Source: Macrophomina tecta
Taxonomy: Eukaryota; Ascomycota; Dothideomycetes; Botryosphaeriales; Botryosphaeriaceae
Length of the DNA stretch: 64,000 nucleotides
Direction of reading: 5' to 3'
NCBI GenBank assembly: GCA_024180945.1
Contig: JAKSGN010000005.1
Coordinates: forward strand, 4,116,192 to 4,180,191
Shown here: positions 40,009-51,071 of the stretch, one piece after another
How positions within the stretch are numbered: the first letter of the stretch is position 1
Layout of the letters: every line of letters starts with the position of its first letter
Made by a program: the position numbers and the translations under genes
Notes under the pieces: generated by a model
What the model saw: the letters and a program-made list of their open reading frames with translations, nothing else
Told to the model about the DNA's origin: nothing
The model's database searches: none

Positions 40009-41861
40009 ACGTGGTTCACAAGCGAGTGGCCCACCCAAGCGAGCGCGCCACCCCATCACGAAAATACAACTTTGTATAAGAATAGCACACCACAACAAGT
40101 TACTAGATTATTCTGTATTATCATAAATTATTTAGTATCTATAACTTCTTCCTGACAGGTGCGAGAATTGCGTCCTGTCTTGCCGCAGCGTCCACAGCGT
40201 CGTCGCTGCGTCGCACTGCCCTCTGCTCGCGACCTCTTCGCAGGCCTTTTACCCTCCTCCTGCCCACTAGCACCCCCTACAGCAATTAATTCAGTGCTCT
40301 TTTCCTTTGTTAAGGTTCCCTGGTTCTGGATATACTTGCGCTTGCGCGATTTGCGCTTGGTTGCGGCAGTATTCGCCTCCTCAAGGCGGGCGACCTGATC
40401 GCGGAGCAACACGACCGTGTGTACCGTCGTCTCAGCGACTTTTGTGAGCCGATCGAGCGAGTTAACGATGGAAGTAGGTGAGGACCCTTGGTGCCTTTGA
40501 ATCCGATTGCGAATTAGAGTCGATTGATGCTCAAACTCATCGAGGTTTCTTGGTGTTTTGGATTCCCATAGCGTGGTGGCAGCGGCGGGGGGGCGACGGC
40601 GTGCGAAGCTGCACATCAAGCTTGGATAAACACCGCCTCTGGGTCGAACGGGACTAACCCAGCGCCTCGGAAGCTTGAGCAGATGATATTCTTTGTAAAA
40701 ACCTTCTCAAAAGCTGCCTTAAAAGCAGGGAGGAACTCCAGCTTGGTGATATGATTGATGCGGTTGCGCGCCAAGCCACAGATCTGGCCCCCATACGCGC
40801 GCTTCAACGGCGAGAAGCAGCCCACATCAAGCGGCTGCAGCAGGTGCGGCGAGTGCGCAGGCATGCACAGAGTAATAATATTACTCTCCTTGCAGATTTC
40901 CTGGAAATCGAGCGAGTTGTGGCTGCTGTGGCCGTCGATAATTAGCAGCCGATGCGTGCCCACGGCACGCGTCTTCGTGTGCGCGTCGAAGTGCTTCAAC
41001 CACGCGACTCCAAGCTCATCTGTTGTCCAGCCGTTCTCGCTAACCCCAATAACCCAGTCGCCAGGTATAGTGTTGTCCTCGTACCAGCTCGAGATGTGGT
41101 TCTTGCCAGCGAAGATGATGAAGGGTGGAATCGCCCACCCAGCAGCGTTAATCCACTGGATCACCGTGGTCCACTCGCGATTGCTTGGTTGGACTACCTT
41201 CCGCTTGCCACGCCTCTCTGAACCTGTAACAACAAGCTGCGACGAAATAACGCCCATCATAAAGCCAGTTTCGTCAAAGTTGTAGCTGTCCTTGTCCTGG
41301 ATGCCGTACTTTGCCTTTATGGACTGCACAAGCTTGAACCAGTCGCCGATTACTCGCGGAATCCTCGTTCAAGGCTGGCTGGTGATCGTACGAGCGGCTC
41401 CACTGAGTTTTAAGCTCAGGTGTGCGCTTGATGAAGTAGTCTGGCCAGTTCTTGCCAACCCGCTGCGCACCACGCTCCACCAGCAGTTTATCAGCCATAT
41501 CTCGTACGGCACCGTTCGTCGGCGGAAACCCTCTTGAATCTAGGTCGAGTATGTGTTGGATAATCGCTATTTCTTCGTGCTTAGTGAGCTTCTTTGAATT
41601 GGGCTCACAATCGCGTCGTGCAGCGGTTCCGTCGCGTCGTCGGTGTAGGGTTCTTCGATCCACGTTAAACGTCGAAGCAATATGTCGCTCGCTCTGAATT
41701 TGATTTTGTTTAATAGCTTCAATATCTAGGGTAATCCTACTCTCGCGTTGAGTTGATGCAGTGTTAGATGGTTGAGACATCGCGATTTATAGTTGACGCG
41801 TTAAGAAATCGTGATGGGGTGGCGCGCTCGCTTGGGTGGGTCACTCGCTTGTGAACCACGT
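40009..41861 (-). mobile_element. Fot1/pogo-like DNA transposon (1853 bp) with TA duplication
   Basis: The terminal inverted repeats are about 53 bp, starting ACGTGGTTCACAAGCGAGT, and differ at only one position (G/A at base 21). TA dinucleotides flank both ends (40007-40008 and 41862-41863). The element holds a single transposase gene on the minus strand with frame breaks. Nearly identical termini suggest recent activity. Confidence 0.92.
40128..41780 (-). pseudogene. Fot1/pogo-like transposase with three frame breaks
   Basis: From 41780 down: a psq/CENP-B-type HTH region (QSERHIASTFNVDRRTLHRR) and Tc5-type HTH. The DDE_1 core follows (YNFDETGFMMG with the first Asp; LLIIDGHSSHNS with the second; PAHSPHLLQPLDVGCFSPLK with the third). 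A coiled tail follows, ending in a zinc knuckle (CGRCGKTGRNSRTC). The breaks are near 41360 (ATTCC, one extra T), near 40628 (GTTTATCC, one extra T), and in a seven-C run near 40590. Family motifs (EDPRVIGDWF, EAVLSKLDVQL) reappear in the neighbouring frames. All catalytic Asp residues are kept. Confidence 0.88.
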
Positions 41862-41863
41862 TA

Positions 41864-43022
41864 TCCGTTCTTTAAATGAGGCAGTGCAATTGCTCTAACG
41901 AATTTGAGGTGCATGAATATTTGAGTGCACGGGGGTAAAACAGTGGGTTGGTGCTAAGTGAAAATATTGTGAAATTGATGAAGACAGTAATATGATCGAT
42001 TCTCGGTATGGTGTTGGAGAAGGGTGCGGGGGGTGCCCGTTATTACACCCCTCTGGCCAGCTTAGAGTATAAGAAAGCTAAATACACGTGATTTATAACA
42101 GAAAAGCAAATAGAAGGTGTGATATTTGGGCGATTCTGGTTGACATAAAGGTTCGAAAAAGGGTGGAGAGGCATTGCGAAATACAACTTGAAGCTGTAGG
42201 CGGTGTCATAGGATGCGACGGGTGAGGCAGATCGCATCAGAATGGGCCACCCATCAGTCGCCCGTGGTGGGCGGTGCGGCTAACGCAAGGGACAGAGCTA
42301 TAGTCTGCATAGCACAGGCGGCGTGTGGACGCCGCGACGGCCGGAGCAGGTAGGCAGGCAGACTGAGGGCGGGGGTGTGAAGGTCTTGGAGGTGACAGCA
42401 TCTTACGGCGCAGGGAATGGTCTGGGAGGCTGCCCCTGAGCCGGCCGCCCTGCGCTTCTCGGGCTGCTCGGCACGCCTTCCCGCGGGCGCGTCGCTCTAT
42501 TGATCAATTTGAGCGTAAGTATATTGCTTTACCGCGCCCGCGCCGCGAGGGCCTCAGCCACGCACCCTCTCCAGGTGTGCCTGTCGATCCACATCACCAG
42601 TAGTGCTCAGCCAGCTCGCCGACCCCGGCCACGCCAGATCCGCATGCACGAGCGCGCGCATAGAGGACGCCAGCATTACCGTCCCTTTGCCCTCTCGCAG
42701 CTTCCCCAGTCCCGGTCTGTTCGCCGCCGTCCTCCCATCATACAGACTTGCGTGCTGTGCCGCCCCCCAGCCGCCCCATCGTACGAGTCTGAGCTGTCTT
42801 CCATAGCATCGCTCGAGAAGTAGAACCCCTCTGCATGCTTCGAAAATGCCCGACATCTCCAGGTATGTCCCGACTCGCGCAACGGCCGTTTACCACCAGC
42901 TGAAACACTGCCAAAGTCCATATTTATACTTGATATCTACGCTTGTTTCTGCCGCTGCTCTTCCTTCTTCTGTTCCCCGCTAGGCCCTCTACTCCTTCAT
43001 TTCCATCCTCGCGCGTGCGCCA
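41864..43022. other. intergenic stretch upstream of the low-complexity gene
   Basis: A segment near 42129-42146 (GATTCTGGTTGACA) matches the inverted start of the TGTCAACCAGAATC LTR family; nothing else of that LTR is clear. GC-rich sequence at 42240-42500 and pyrimidine-rich sequence at 42940-43000 may be promoter. A possible upstream mini-exon (ATGCCCGACATCTCCAG at 42847 with a GTATGT donor) would splice to another frame and was not adopted. Confidence 0.45.
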
Positions 43023-45798
43023 ATGGGTCGCTCCTCCAAATTCGCGTTCCCTCTGCCTGGCCACCGCGCCCATGGCGAGCAGGACGCGCCTCTGGAGCGC
43101 GTTTCGACCTCCGATTACGAGGGCCGACAACCCAGCAAAGCAGAGCGCCTCCTGGGTACCGGCTTACCTGGGCGCCGCACGGAGAACGCTGCCTACGCCC
43201 ACAGTTTTCCCCGTACCAATTCGGCAACCCCTTCGTTGGAGACGAAGAAAAGCTACATGAGCATCACGCTATCTGAGGCCAGCCAGGGGTCTTCCAGCCG
43301 ATGCAAGGCCTTGCCCGCCGCCGCCGAGAGTTTCCTTGTACCACCACACCCCCGCTTCCATCAGGATGCTAGCTCCGCCTATAGTAAGGGCCGCTCTGGC
43401 TCCGTTACCAATTCCACGTACAGCAGGCCGCTGAACTCTCAGGCCTCGTCGTCCACCCTACGCTCGCGCTATGATGCCCGGAGACAATCGCTATATGCCT
43501 CACAGCATACTTCCATGTCGGCAGTCCGCGATGGCGGGTTACGCAAGGGCCACCATCCTGTGTATTCGTCTTCACGGAGCATAGATCAGGACAGTCTGCA
43601 GAGCTCCGTCCGAAGCGATAGCGGCAATGGTGCGGGGAAGAAGGTACCCGCACCGTTGAATCTTTCCAAGTTGTTTCCTAAGGCCCCCAAGTCGAGGGAA
43701 CATAACGACCAGCGTCTTTTATCCCCGACCAAGTTCGTTAGCTCTCCCATACCCCTGTCGAGCACCTCGACATATTTTCCGCGACCTATGATCTCCCCCA
43801 TTTTTTCAAATTTTAATAGAAACAGAGTACGCTCTGTCTCTAGTACTAAAACCAGTGACACTCTTCGTGAAGGCAGGGCTCGGGCCGCCAAGGACCGCGC
43901 TTACAAGGCTCCTTACGATAACGCCAAGGTCAATAGGCGAAGACCGCCACCAGGCATACAGCACTGGTTTGATGGTCTGAGCGAGGATGGTGATGATGAT
44001 GATGAGGAGGAAGAGGAAGAGGAAGAGGAGGATGCGGTACCTCCGGTGCGAGCCAATATGAAGGTGCAAGAGTCTCGATCCATGCCTCTTCGGCAGCCAT
44101 CGTTAAATGATCGTAGACGGCAGACGTCTCCTCCTCAACATGGACGGAGAATTTCGCATGCCAAGGCCGCCCCGATTGAGCGAACCTATCCTCCTATCGA
44201 CCGCGTTTATCATGCGGATCGTACGTACCCCAGCGATCACGCATGTGCAACGGAAACCAAAGCAGCGCCTCAAACCTGCCCATATCGCACGGATCATTCC
44301 CAGGCTGGTCTCAACACCCTATCCTCTGACGAGCCTTATCTTCGGGGCCAATCGAATCGGGCATCTCTCACAAGCCATAATGCGCGGATTTACGCCTGGA
44401 CGAAGACGAGTAAGATATCGAACCGAGACCTAAAGAGCGATAGTGCCTTGTCTCTTTCGTCCTCAGAGGACGAAAGCGATCCTAGGAGTAGTAGTACCAG
44501 CCTGCCAATCATTCGTAACAGCGTTGCCATGTCTATCGATACTGAATGCGAGATTCTGATTGGTAGGGCCCAAGCGTTCGACATCAGACCTCGCCAGAAC
44601 CGGACTGCAAGACGTATGACGGCGGCATCCGGTATGACTTCGGCCTCTGGAGCCAGCTTCCGGTCCTCAACCACCGTAGCCACCATTGACGTTATGCTTT
44701 CCCCAACTACTGCTGCGTCTAGCCAGGCCAATCTGGTCTTTCCAAGGCATCCCAATTCCCGGAGTGGACGCAGGTCTCAACATTCCCGACAGGTTTCTGC
44801 TACTCTAGAGGATGACCAAAATGACTTGAGGCGTTACGCCGAAAACTTCAGGGATGACAGGGACACAAGCAGCTTTAAGAGCGCAAGAACGTCGAAGAGT
44901 GAGCCGAGACCTAATATGAGCTACAAACTTATGGCTGTGACAGAAGAAGAGGAAGCGCTTCTGGAGTTGACGCGCAGGAAGCGTGCAGCAATGGCAAAGC
45001 AAAGTTTCACGGACGGCTATCGATCGGCCATGAAGGTTACACAGGTCAGGTCAGGAAACCCGACCTCTCCGCAAAACCAGCAGCGTTTTGCTGGTTCGGT
45101 GACGATGGATTCCCTAGATTCAGAAGCTTCGGGGAAGCAGACTCTTACTGAAGGCGACCGAAGACCCTCTAGGAAGTCGATCCTATCTCAGACCACGGCA
45201 GCTAAAACGGGGATATTCGTCGTCGACCGTTGAGACTTTGGCTAACGCGACCTACGCCCCGCTACCTCGTTCGGAGAAGAGGAGCCGGCCACCGCCAATG
45301 GCAAATGAGGCTCTCCTCAGATCTCTAGGCTCGAGCTCTATGGCATCCTCGTTCCCTGTCTTTCATACACCGCGTTCTCATGTAACGCAGCGGATAGTGT
45401 CACGGCCGCCCCAGATCTCGCCTGGTGTTTTCGCTCCTCTTAACGTCTTCTCGTCGCCACCGGATTCGCCAACATTACCAGCTACCGCTTTTCTCACAGA
45501 CACGATTCCATCCCCTGTAACTCCAGGTCCATGCTCAGACGGTGCGCTCCCTGTCAAGGTTGTTGACAGTTCTATTGGGGGCAGCGAAGGCAGTTTTGGC
45601 ACCGATCACGACTCGATCCGTCATTCTCATCAACACCATCACTATCCTTCCGATATCAGCGTGAGCAACAACGGGGAGGAGAGAGCGAGGAAGATGGAGG
45701 CCACTAGGGGGTATAAAAGGACACATGAACGCGGCGGCGCGGTGCTAGCTCTGGGGCCAACGCTGACCTTAGGGCAGAAACGCCCGGTCAGGCAGTGA
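43023..45798 (+). pseudogene. conserved low-complexity fungal protein, one frameshift near the 3' end
   Basis: This is probably a host gene. The N-terminus MGRSSKFAFPLPG resembles a start I recall in many ascomycete hypothetical proteins, followed by SKAERLLGTG. The rest is Ser/Arg-rich and disordered, with an Asp/Glu run (about residues 320-335), a possible folded stretch (ILIGRAQAFDIRPRQNRTAR) and a helical segment (EEEALLELTRRKRAAMAKQS). The first frame stops at 45233. A second frame (SSSTVETLANATYAPLPRS) continues to 45798. One extra A in the AAAA run near 45207-45210 explains the break. It may be decay, an assembly error, or an unrecognised intron. Function unknown. Confidence 0.65.
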
Positions 45799-46326
45799 CT
45801 GCCGTGGAAGTTCAACTGCGTTTAAAAGAAGTGAAAGCTTCATGAGTGATGGTTGCTTCGCTCTGCGAGTGGGTTCACTCTTGCGAGTGGTTCGCTCTGG
45901 CGAGTTGGCTTGCTTTGCGAGTGGAAGCAGGCGCGGCTTCCGTAGTCAATTGTGCCGAAACTTGTGATGAGCACTGAGATTAAACTGAAGTACACGAAAT
46001 GCCGGAGCGCGTATATAGTCCTCAACAAATGAGCGGCATTTGTCCCCAAGCTCTGGTGTCAGCTGCGATTTAGTCTTATACATATTTTTCCATGCTATGG
46101 ACGTCGCACTTTTAAACAGGTAGGCTCTCCAGTATCTAAATTTAATCGATATCGCAACTCTGGAATCCCTGTGTGTCTTCCTTCAAAACCTCAATGCAGC
46201 ATACTTGTTAGTGTGTCCCCTGAGAATGGGCACGGAAAGTTGAAGATTCACAATGGGCTCCCCGCTGTAAGGGCGCTTGCCGTGGCGTCGAAGCGAGAAG
46301 CAGTCGGGCGTTCCGTTAGGCGCTTG
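45799..46326. other. intergenic stretch with degenerate short repeats
   Basis: At 45854-45927 a motif like CTCTGCGAGTGGGTTCACTC recurs about four times with drift. It recalls words in the Fot1-like terminal repeats (AAGCGAGTGG) but gives no clear element. The rest is unassigned. Confidence 0.4.
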
Positions 46327-46865
46327 TGTAACGAGCGGGCCTCTGCCTCTAAGGATCCAAACACCGAAGAGGGAGAAAACCTGTCGAGGGGTTTTCCTTG
46401 AGTGGGTACAAGAAGAGGGTGAGAGCAAGTCGAACACGTGACAAGACTGAGCACTGCGTGCGAAGGCCGTGTTACTAACAATGTGCTGAATTGTTATTGA
46501 AGTTGACCACGAAGGTCAAAGCTATCTAAGGAGTGTGGTTTATATACAAGTAGGAAAGTGTATACAATCTGGTGTTGCTGGATGTCGCCGTGGCTACACT
46601 GGGCGACTGTTGCTCTATGTAGCCCAGGCTCTTGAGGGCTGATGATGATGATGATGAATTCATAGTCCGTCCCAGCTGCCGAAGGCAGCTATGCGGCGTA
46701 GGGCCGGTTCCTCCGCGTCCGCTAGACCCGTTTGAGTCTAAGCGAGGCGGCGGGGCCTGGCCTGTTCTCTATCTCCTCTGCATACTTCTACATACACGTC
46801 TCTTGGCACTTCGGTCATCCCTCAGCGCAGGTCTTTTCCGCAAACTATCCCGTCTTCCTCCAGTG

Positions 46866-47288
46866 TCAAGCTTCATGCTGTGAGTGTGATGTCGCTCCAA
46901 ATTGCCCGAGGAGCTTTGTTGCCATCATGAACTTTGCTGCTGCTATGGCTGTGCTGCGCTGGCTCAGCAACTTCCTCAGGTCCGTCGTCCAGCTTCTCCG
47001 CCCCTTGTCGTCCGGCTTGCGAAAGGTGAGCCTTAGCTCGTCGAACTTGCTACACGAGTACAGCACGTGGTTGACTGTCTGCAGTCCACGCCCACAGTCG
47101 CACTCGCCCGACGCCACGCCCGGCACCTGCCGTAGGTGGAGGAATTGGAAGGGGTTCTCCCACGGCTCCTGGATGGCGATGATGTCGAACTCGCGCGTTC
47201 GTCGGTCCCGAAACAGGGGCGCCATCACTTTGGTCCTGGATCTCATAACATTGTACTGCAAGATGGAAAGCTGCCTGCCCTTAGTCAT
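46866..47288 (-). pseudogene. LINE3 ORF2 remnant: endonuclease start fused in frame to C-terminus (140 aa)
   Basis: From ATG at 47288: the first about 45 residues are the endonuclease start (ILQYNVMRSR, IAIQEPWENPF). They are joined at about 47150 directly to the last about 95 residues of ORF2 (FLHLRQVPG, CDCGRGLQTVNHVLYSC). The join sits at TTCC, which both partner sequences in LINE2 contain, so microhomology may have guided the deletion. The frame is preserved. It has no RT or RNase H. Confidence 0.85.
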
Positions 47289-48819
47289 CGAGCATTGTGA
47301 TCTCGTTGCTAAGTGGCTGTGTGTTTGGCTGCTGAGCATTTGCGATTTGCCTGCCTGACATCGCCAGCGCCTCCTCCCGGAGCTGCTGGCTTGCTCTGAT
47401 CAGGCTATCGATCTCTTCTTGCCGCTCTCCCCTCAGCACAGTACCTTCGGGTTCGGCGTGCAGTGACCTCGGTCTTCCGCGCTTCCTGGTCGGGCGTTCC
47501 GCCGGGACCGCTGACGTTTGATTTGTCGTCTGTTCAGTGGGTTGAGTTGTCCGTGTTGGTGCTTGCGTCAGTGCTGGTGGTCTCTTGCTGATGTTTTCCG
47601 GGTGAAGAAATGGCCTCATGGCCTTAGCTCGTTCAACCCTCTCCTTCTCTTTCTTTCTCTCTGGACAGGCCACGCTCCAAGCCGTGTGAGAACGCTTGCA
47701 CGCAGCGCACCTGCGCTCCGCGCTTGGGTCCTCCTTCTGTCCGCAGTCTTTGGAATTATGCTGGCCTGCACAATAGCCGCAGGCTTGCGGTGCTTGACAC
47801 TGGGTTCCTATGTGACCGTACTTTTGGCAGTTAAAGCACTGCTTGACTTTGCACGTTCGATCGTAGAGCTCGCACGAGAGCATCTCCGCTTGCCACACCA
47901 TCCCTCCGGTGATCGCTACGTTAGCGTCCTCCGCCCTGCTAAACTCCACCACTAGCGACGACGCCTTCTTGTTGGTGGAAGCCTTGGTTAGCCAGCCTAC
48001 GTATCTAATCTCAGCATTGGGGAGTAGCGGCTTGTTCTCCGCTTGGAGCAGTTTGATGGCATTTTCCATATCTGAGAGGTCTATTGACTTGGTATGTACG
48101 CCATGCACGATGACACCGTACGTCTGTGTCACGATTCGCGCTGTGCCTCCAAACGTCTCCACCCAACTGTGTGCGCTTTCCTGCAGTATCTCCTTCTCTT
48201 GTTGGTTCCTTGTGTATGCCGCAATATCCCCGCTTCGAAGCTGCTTCGCCGCGACTACCTGGATCTTGTTCACCCCGGGGTCCGGCTGCGACTTCAGGGC
48301 ACGATTAATGCGTTCTTTGAGGTGGGTCGGGGGCTGCGAGCGGAGGTGGCTGATCATCTGCGGGTCCGTAAGCTTGATCACTAATTCGCGACACCTGTCA
48401 TTCGGGCTTGGCGAGAGGTTGGGCTGCATCTGTGCCGTCACTGTTGCTGTCGTTCGCATCGCTGCTACTCGTGCCCAGGTCATGGGGCTCTGCTGCGCGG
48501 TCCGTTGGATTTGGGAGTCGGCTGTATTGATGGAGTCAGTGGTACGCTTGATGGCGCTTGTGTCCTTCTTGATGTCGTTCGCAGTCTGGAGGACTGAGTG
48601 CACAACTGCCTTCAGCTCGGCCGGCGTCGGCTGGCTGAGGGCTTTGTCGCACAACTCGATGGCGCTTTTGATCAGCGGGGCGATGGTGTGGTAGCGGAAG
48701 CTGCGTCTGTGGTCGCCTGCATCGTCAAGAAGCTGCTTTGCCTGGGTCCTCAGCTGTGCGGCGTGCTCGTAGAGCGAAAGGGGGTTATCGCCGGGTCGCA
48801 AGGCGTCGGCGACCGCCAT
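47281..48819 (-). CDS. LINE3 ORF1: CCHC nucleic-acid-binding protein (512 aa)
   Basis: Starting at ATG 48819 (MAVADALRPGDN), this is a full-length homologue of LINE2 ORF1 with the same three knuckles (CFNCQKYGHIGTQC, CGYCAGQHNSKDC, CAACKRSHTAWSVAC), basic RKRGRPRS patch and C-terminal NEITMLDD. No stops or shifts were seen, although its partner ORF2 has been deleted. Differences from LINE2 ORF1 are mostly conservative, suggesting it remained under constraint or is young. Confidence 0.88.
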   Translation of the reverse strand: MAVADALRPGDNPLSLYEHAAQLRTQAKQLLDDAGDHRRSFRYHTIAPLIKSAIELCDKALSQPTPAELKAVVHSVLQTANDIKKDTSAIKRTTDSINTADSQIQRTAQQSPMTWARVAAMRTTATVTAQMQPNLSPSPNDRCRELVIKLTDPQMISHLRSQPPTHLKERINRALKSQPDPGVNKIQVVAAKQLRSGDIAAYTRNQQEKEILQESAHSWVETFGGTARIVTQTYGVIVHGVHTKSIDLSDMENAIKLLQAENKPLLPNAEIRYVGWLTKASTNKKASSLVVEFSRAEDANVAITGGMVWQAEMLSCELYDRTCKVKQCFNCQKYGHIGTQCQAPQACGYCAGQHNSKDCGQKEDPSAERRCAACKRSHTAWSVACPERKKEKERVERAKAMRPFLHPENISKRPPALTQAPTRTTQPTEQTTNQTSAVPAERPTRKRGRPRSLHAEPEGTVLRGERQEEIDSLIRASQQLREEALAMSGRQIANAQQPNTQPLSNEITMLDD

Positions 48820-49167
48820 AGCGGACAATCCGGTATTGGGCGATAGCGGATTGCCAGTAGAGCGGTTTGACGCGTGTTGCAGGGCGATTGCGCGTGGTTG
48901 TGAGGAGTAATTCCAAGAACTCGTTCTCGCTGCAGGTGGTTGTTTTTAATTTCTGGGCGAGTGGGTCCAACTGATCGCGGGAGTCACGTGATCCCTGACC
49001 CACATCTCTTCGGTTCTGCTCGCCTTCGGCGGGGCTGTTCCTACCTTCATCACCCTGTGCAGGCTGCGCCGTAACACTTTATCGACAATCTGGGTACCCT
49101 CAGGACAGCCCTCCTGTCCTTTGCCCGTATCGTTGGACCCCATAGTGGCGAGAATCTTGCAAAAGCG

Positions 49168-50734
49168 CTTTAAAGTCGATTACGTCGTATGGTATCGATT
49201 GTACAAGAGTCGGCTATTTTGTCGCCGACAACGCGGATACCAACGACACGCTATTGCGTGAGCTAAGAGAGCTCATGGCCATCGACTACCCGGCCTGTCG
49301 GATCCGCTGTATTGGTCATATAATCAACCTCGTTGTCAAGGCGATCCTCTTTGGCAAAGGCGTCTCAAAATTCGAACAGAGCCTCCTTGGACGCACCGAC
49401 GATAGTGAGGAGGCCTTCCTTATATGGAGCAACGAAGGACCTCTTGGTAAGCTGCACAACATCTGCGTCTTTGTTAACCGAAACGACCAAAGGCGTACGG
49501 CCTTTGCCAACTGCCAGCTGCCTGAGGAGCGGGCTCTTGACGACGATGCGGATCCAGATGGAGGAGACGAGGTCTTCTACTACGTCCTCCTCGTTGACCA
49601 AGGGGTGCGTTGGTGCTCCGTATACTACATGATCAAGCGAGGTAGGTATAAACTTTTAATAAGTATTGTCTTGCTAACTACTATTAGATTCCTTACGGGG
49701 CGCCCATGGCTTGAGAAAAGGCAGTCCCCGCTATATAACATAGGCCAAGTTCTCCTCCCCAAAGAATTTAGCAATACTAACATCGACTAGCTTTAAAACT
49801 CAGGCATGCAATCGATCGATTCATCGACCGCTACGAACACAAAGATCGAGGATACGATATCCGCCAAGACCGCCTCTCACCTCACGATTGGGAGGTAATT
49901 AAGCGCTTCTACCAGCTACTTCGACCGTTCAAATGCCTTACCCAGTACCTGGAGGGCAAGGCTAACAAGGAGGGCAACGAGGGCTCACACGGATCCATTT
50001 GGGAGTCTCTAAAGGCAATGGACTTTGTGTTTGATCACCTCAAGCGGAATGTAGAGGCCCTTGAGGCTCAAGTGGCCTCTGGCGAAGCAAGTCGTGAGGA
50101 CTGGCAGAACTACTCAACGAAGGTCGATGCAGGCTATCTCAAACTTCAAGACTACTACAGCCTCCTTGACGAATCGCCGGCGTACGTTGTGGCGATCTTC
50201 CTCCACCCAAACTATCGCTTTGAGTACTTTGAGCAGGCGTGGGCTTTACACAAGAGCTGGATTACATATGCAAAGTCGGCTATACGTCGTATGTATGACA
50301 CATACGAAGCGATGTACCTCTCAGAACTTGCTGCAGGCGAGGAGACGGAGGAGCCAACTACAGATGAGTCCACCCCAGCTACTGACGTTTTTACTAATTT
50401 TGAGGCCTTCGGTCGGCCCAGCGGTGCCAAGGAGCGTAGCAGAAAGCGTCGGCGACTCGATACAACCCAGCTGCAGTCCTACTGGGACGCCGGAGTCACC
50501 TCTTATACGATCAGCGACCCGTTGGCTTGGTGGAGGACTGAGGGTGCACAGTACCCGATCTTACAGCGCATGGCCTTTGATATATACAGCATACCTGCCA
50601 TGAGCGCTGAACCGGAGCGGATCTTTAGTCATACAAGGCGGATTATATCAGATGAGCGCACCAGGCTCAGTGACGACACAATTGAGACCGAAATCTGCCA
50701 AAAGCATTGGCTGATTAACAAGATTGTCACATAG
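49168..50734 (+). pseudogene. hAT4 transposase, 5'-truncated, one intron
   Basis: Exon 1 (to 49641) begins inside the catalytic core: RVGYFVADNADTND holds the second Asp, followed by RCIGHIINLVVKAILFG and EGPLGKLHN. A 149-bp intron (GTAGGT at 49642; ATACTAAC branch; GACTAG to 49790) joins it in frame to ALKLRHAIDRFIDRY. Exon 2 then runs to TAG at 50734 with DESPAYVVAIFLHPNYR and the C-terminal dimerisation block (MSAEPERIFSHTRRIIS). The BED finger and first catalytic Asp are missing. What is left has no stops once spliced. Confidence 0.8.
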
Positions 50735-51071
50735 CAGCAACTGTAAATAGTCAACAAGAAGATCTCGGAGCTCTTCAGCGTTCTCAGCATACCTACTAGC
50801 GTCGCAGGAGACACAGCTGGCAGCAAGGGTTGGTATTTTCGTGCCGCAAAAACTCAACACCATGCCAAGGATCACGACTTTTGCGCTGTTCACCCCTGCC
50901 TCCCCTCGCCAGGATTCCCTTTTTTAGTAGTTACAGTCGATGACTAAGCAGATCCGTCACCGCTCGTCAACGCCCGTTTTTTGGCGTCCTGTCTCGTCAT
51001 ATACTTTGGCCAACCGTCTCGTCTCGTCATATACCCTCATGACGGGACGGGACGGGACGGTGGACACCCTG
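49168..51071 (+). mobile_element. hAT4: 5'-truncated hAT, right terminus present
   Basis: The transposase 3' half is followed by subterminal sequence with CGTCTCGTC and (GACGG)n repeats, ending GTGGACACCCTG at 51071. Read inward this is CAGGGTGTCCAC, a typical fungal hAT terminus. It lies inside a FunK1 pseudogene. The left end is lost next to the LTR at 49076, so the target duplication cannot be checked. Confidence 0.75.

Larger units (their letters stand above)
46641..48945 (-). mobile_element. LINE3: internally deleted LINE with intact ORF1
   Basis: The same family as LINE2: shared 5' end (GGTGGTTGTTTT), complete ORF1, the ATGACTAA ORF junction, and the 3' tail TATGAATTCATCATC. About 3.4 kb of ORF2 has been removed, leaving a 2.3-kb element. 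It lies in an LTR. Confidence 0.85.
46327..49076 (-). repeat. chromovirus LTR (minus strand) interrupted by LINE3
   Basis: On the minus strand the LTR starts TGTTACGGCGCAGCC at 49076, is broken at about 48946, resumes at 46640 (CCCTCAAGAGCC) and ends CTCGTTACA at 46327. It contains the TATATAAA box. No gag or pol is attached, so it is a solo LTR. The flanks (GCTTG/CTTTA) do not match as a duplication. Confidence 0.75.

Noticed and set aside
42943..43260. Alternative N-terminal exon (ATG at 42847, MPDIS) splicing to the frame 42943-43260
   Set aside because: It leads to a stop at 43260 and skips the MGRSSKFAFPLPG start, which resembles a conserved fungal N-terminus.
46021..46060. MULE 5' terminus hinted by CATTTGTCCCCAAGC
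   Set aside because: Only a dozen bases resemble the MULE repeat, with no tandem copies or transposase nearby.
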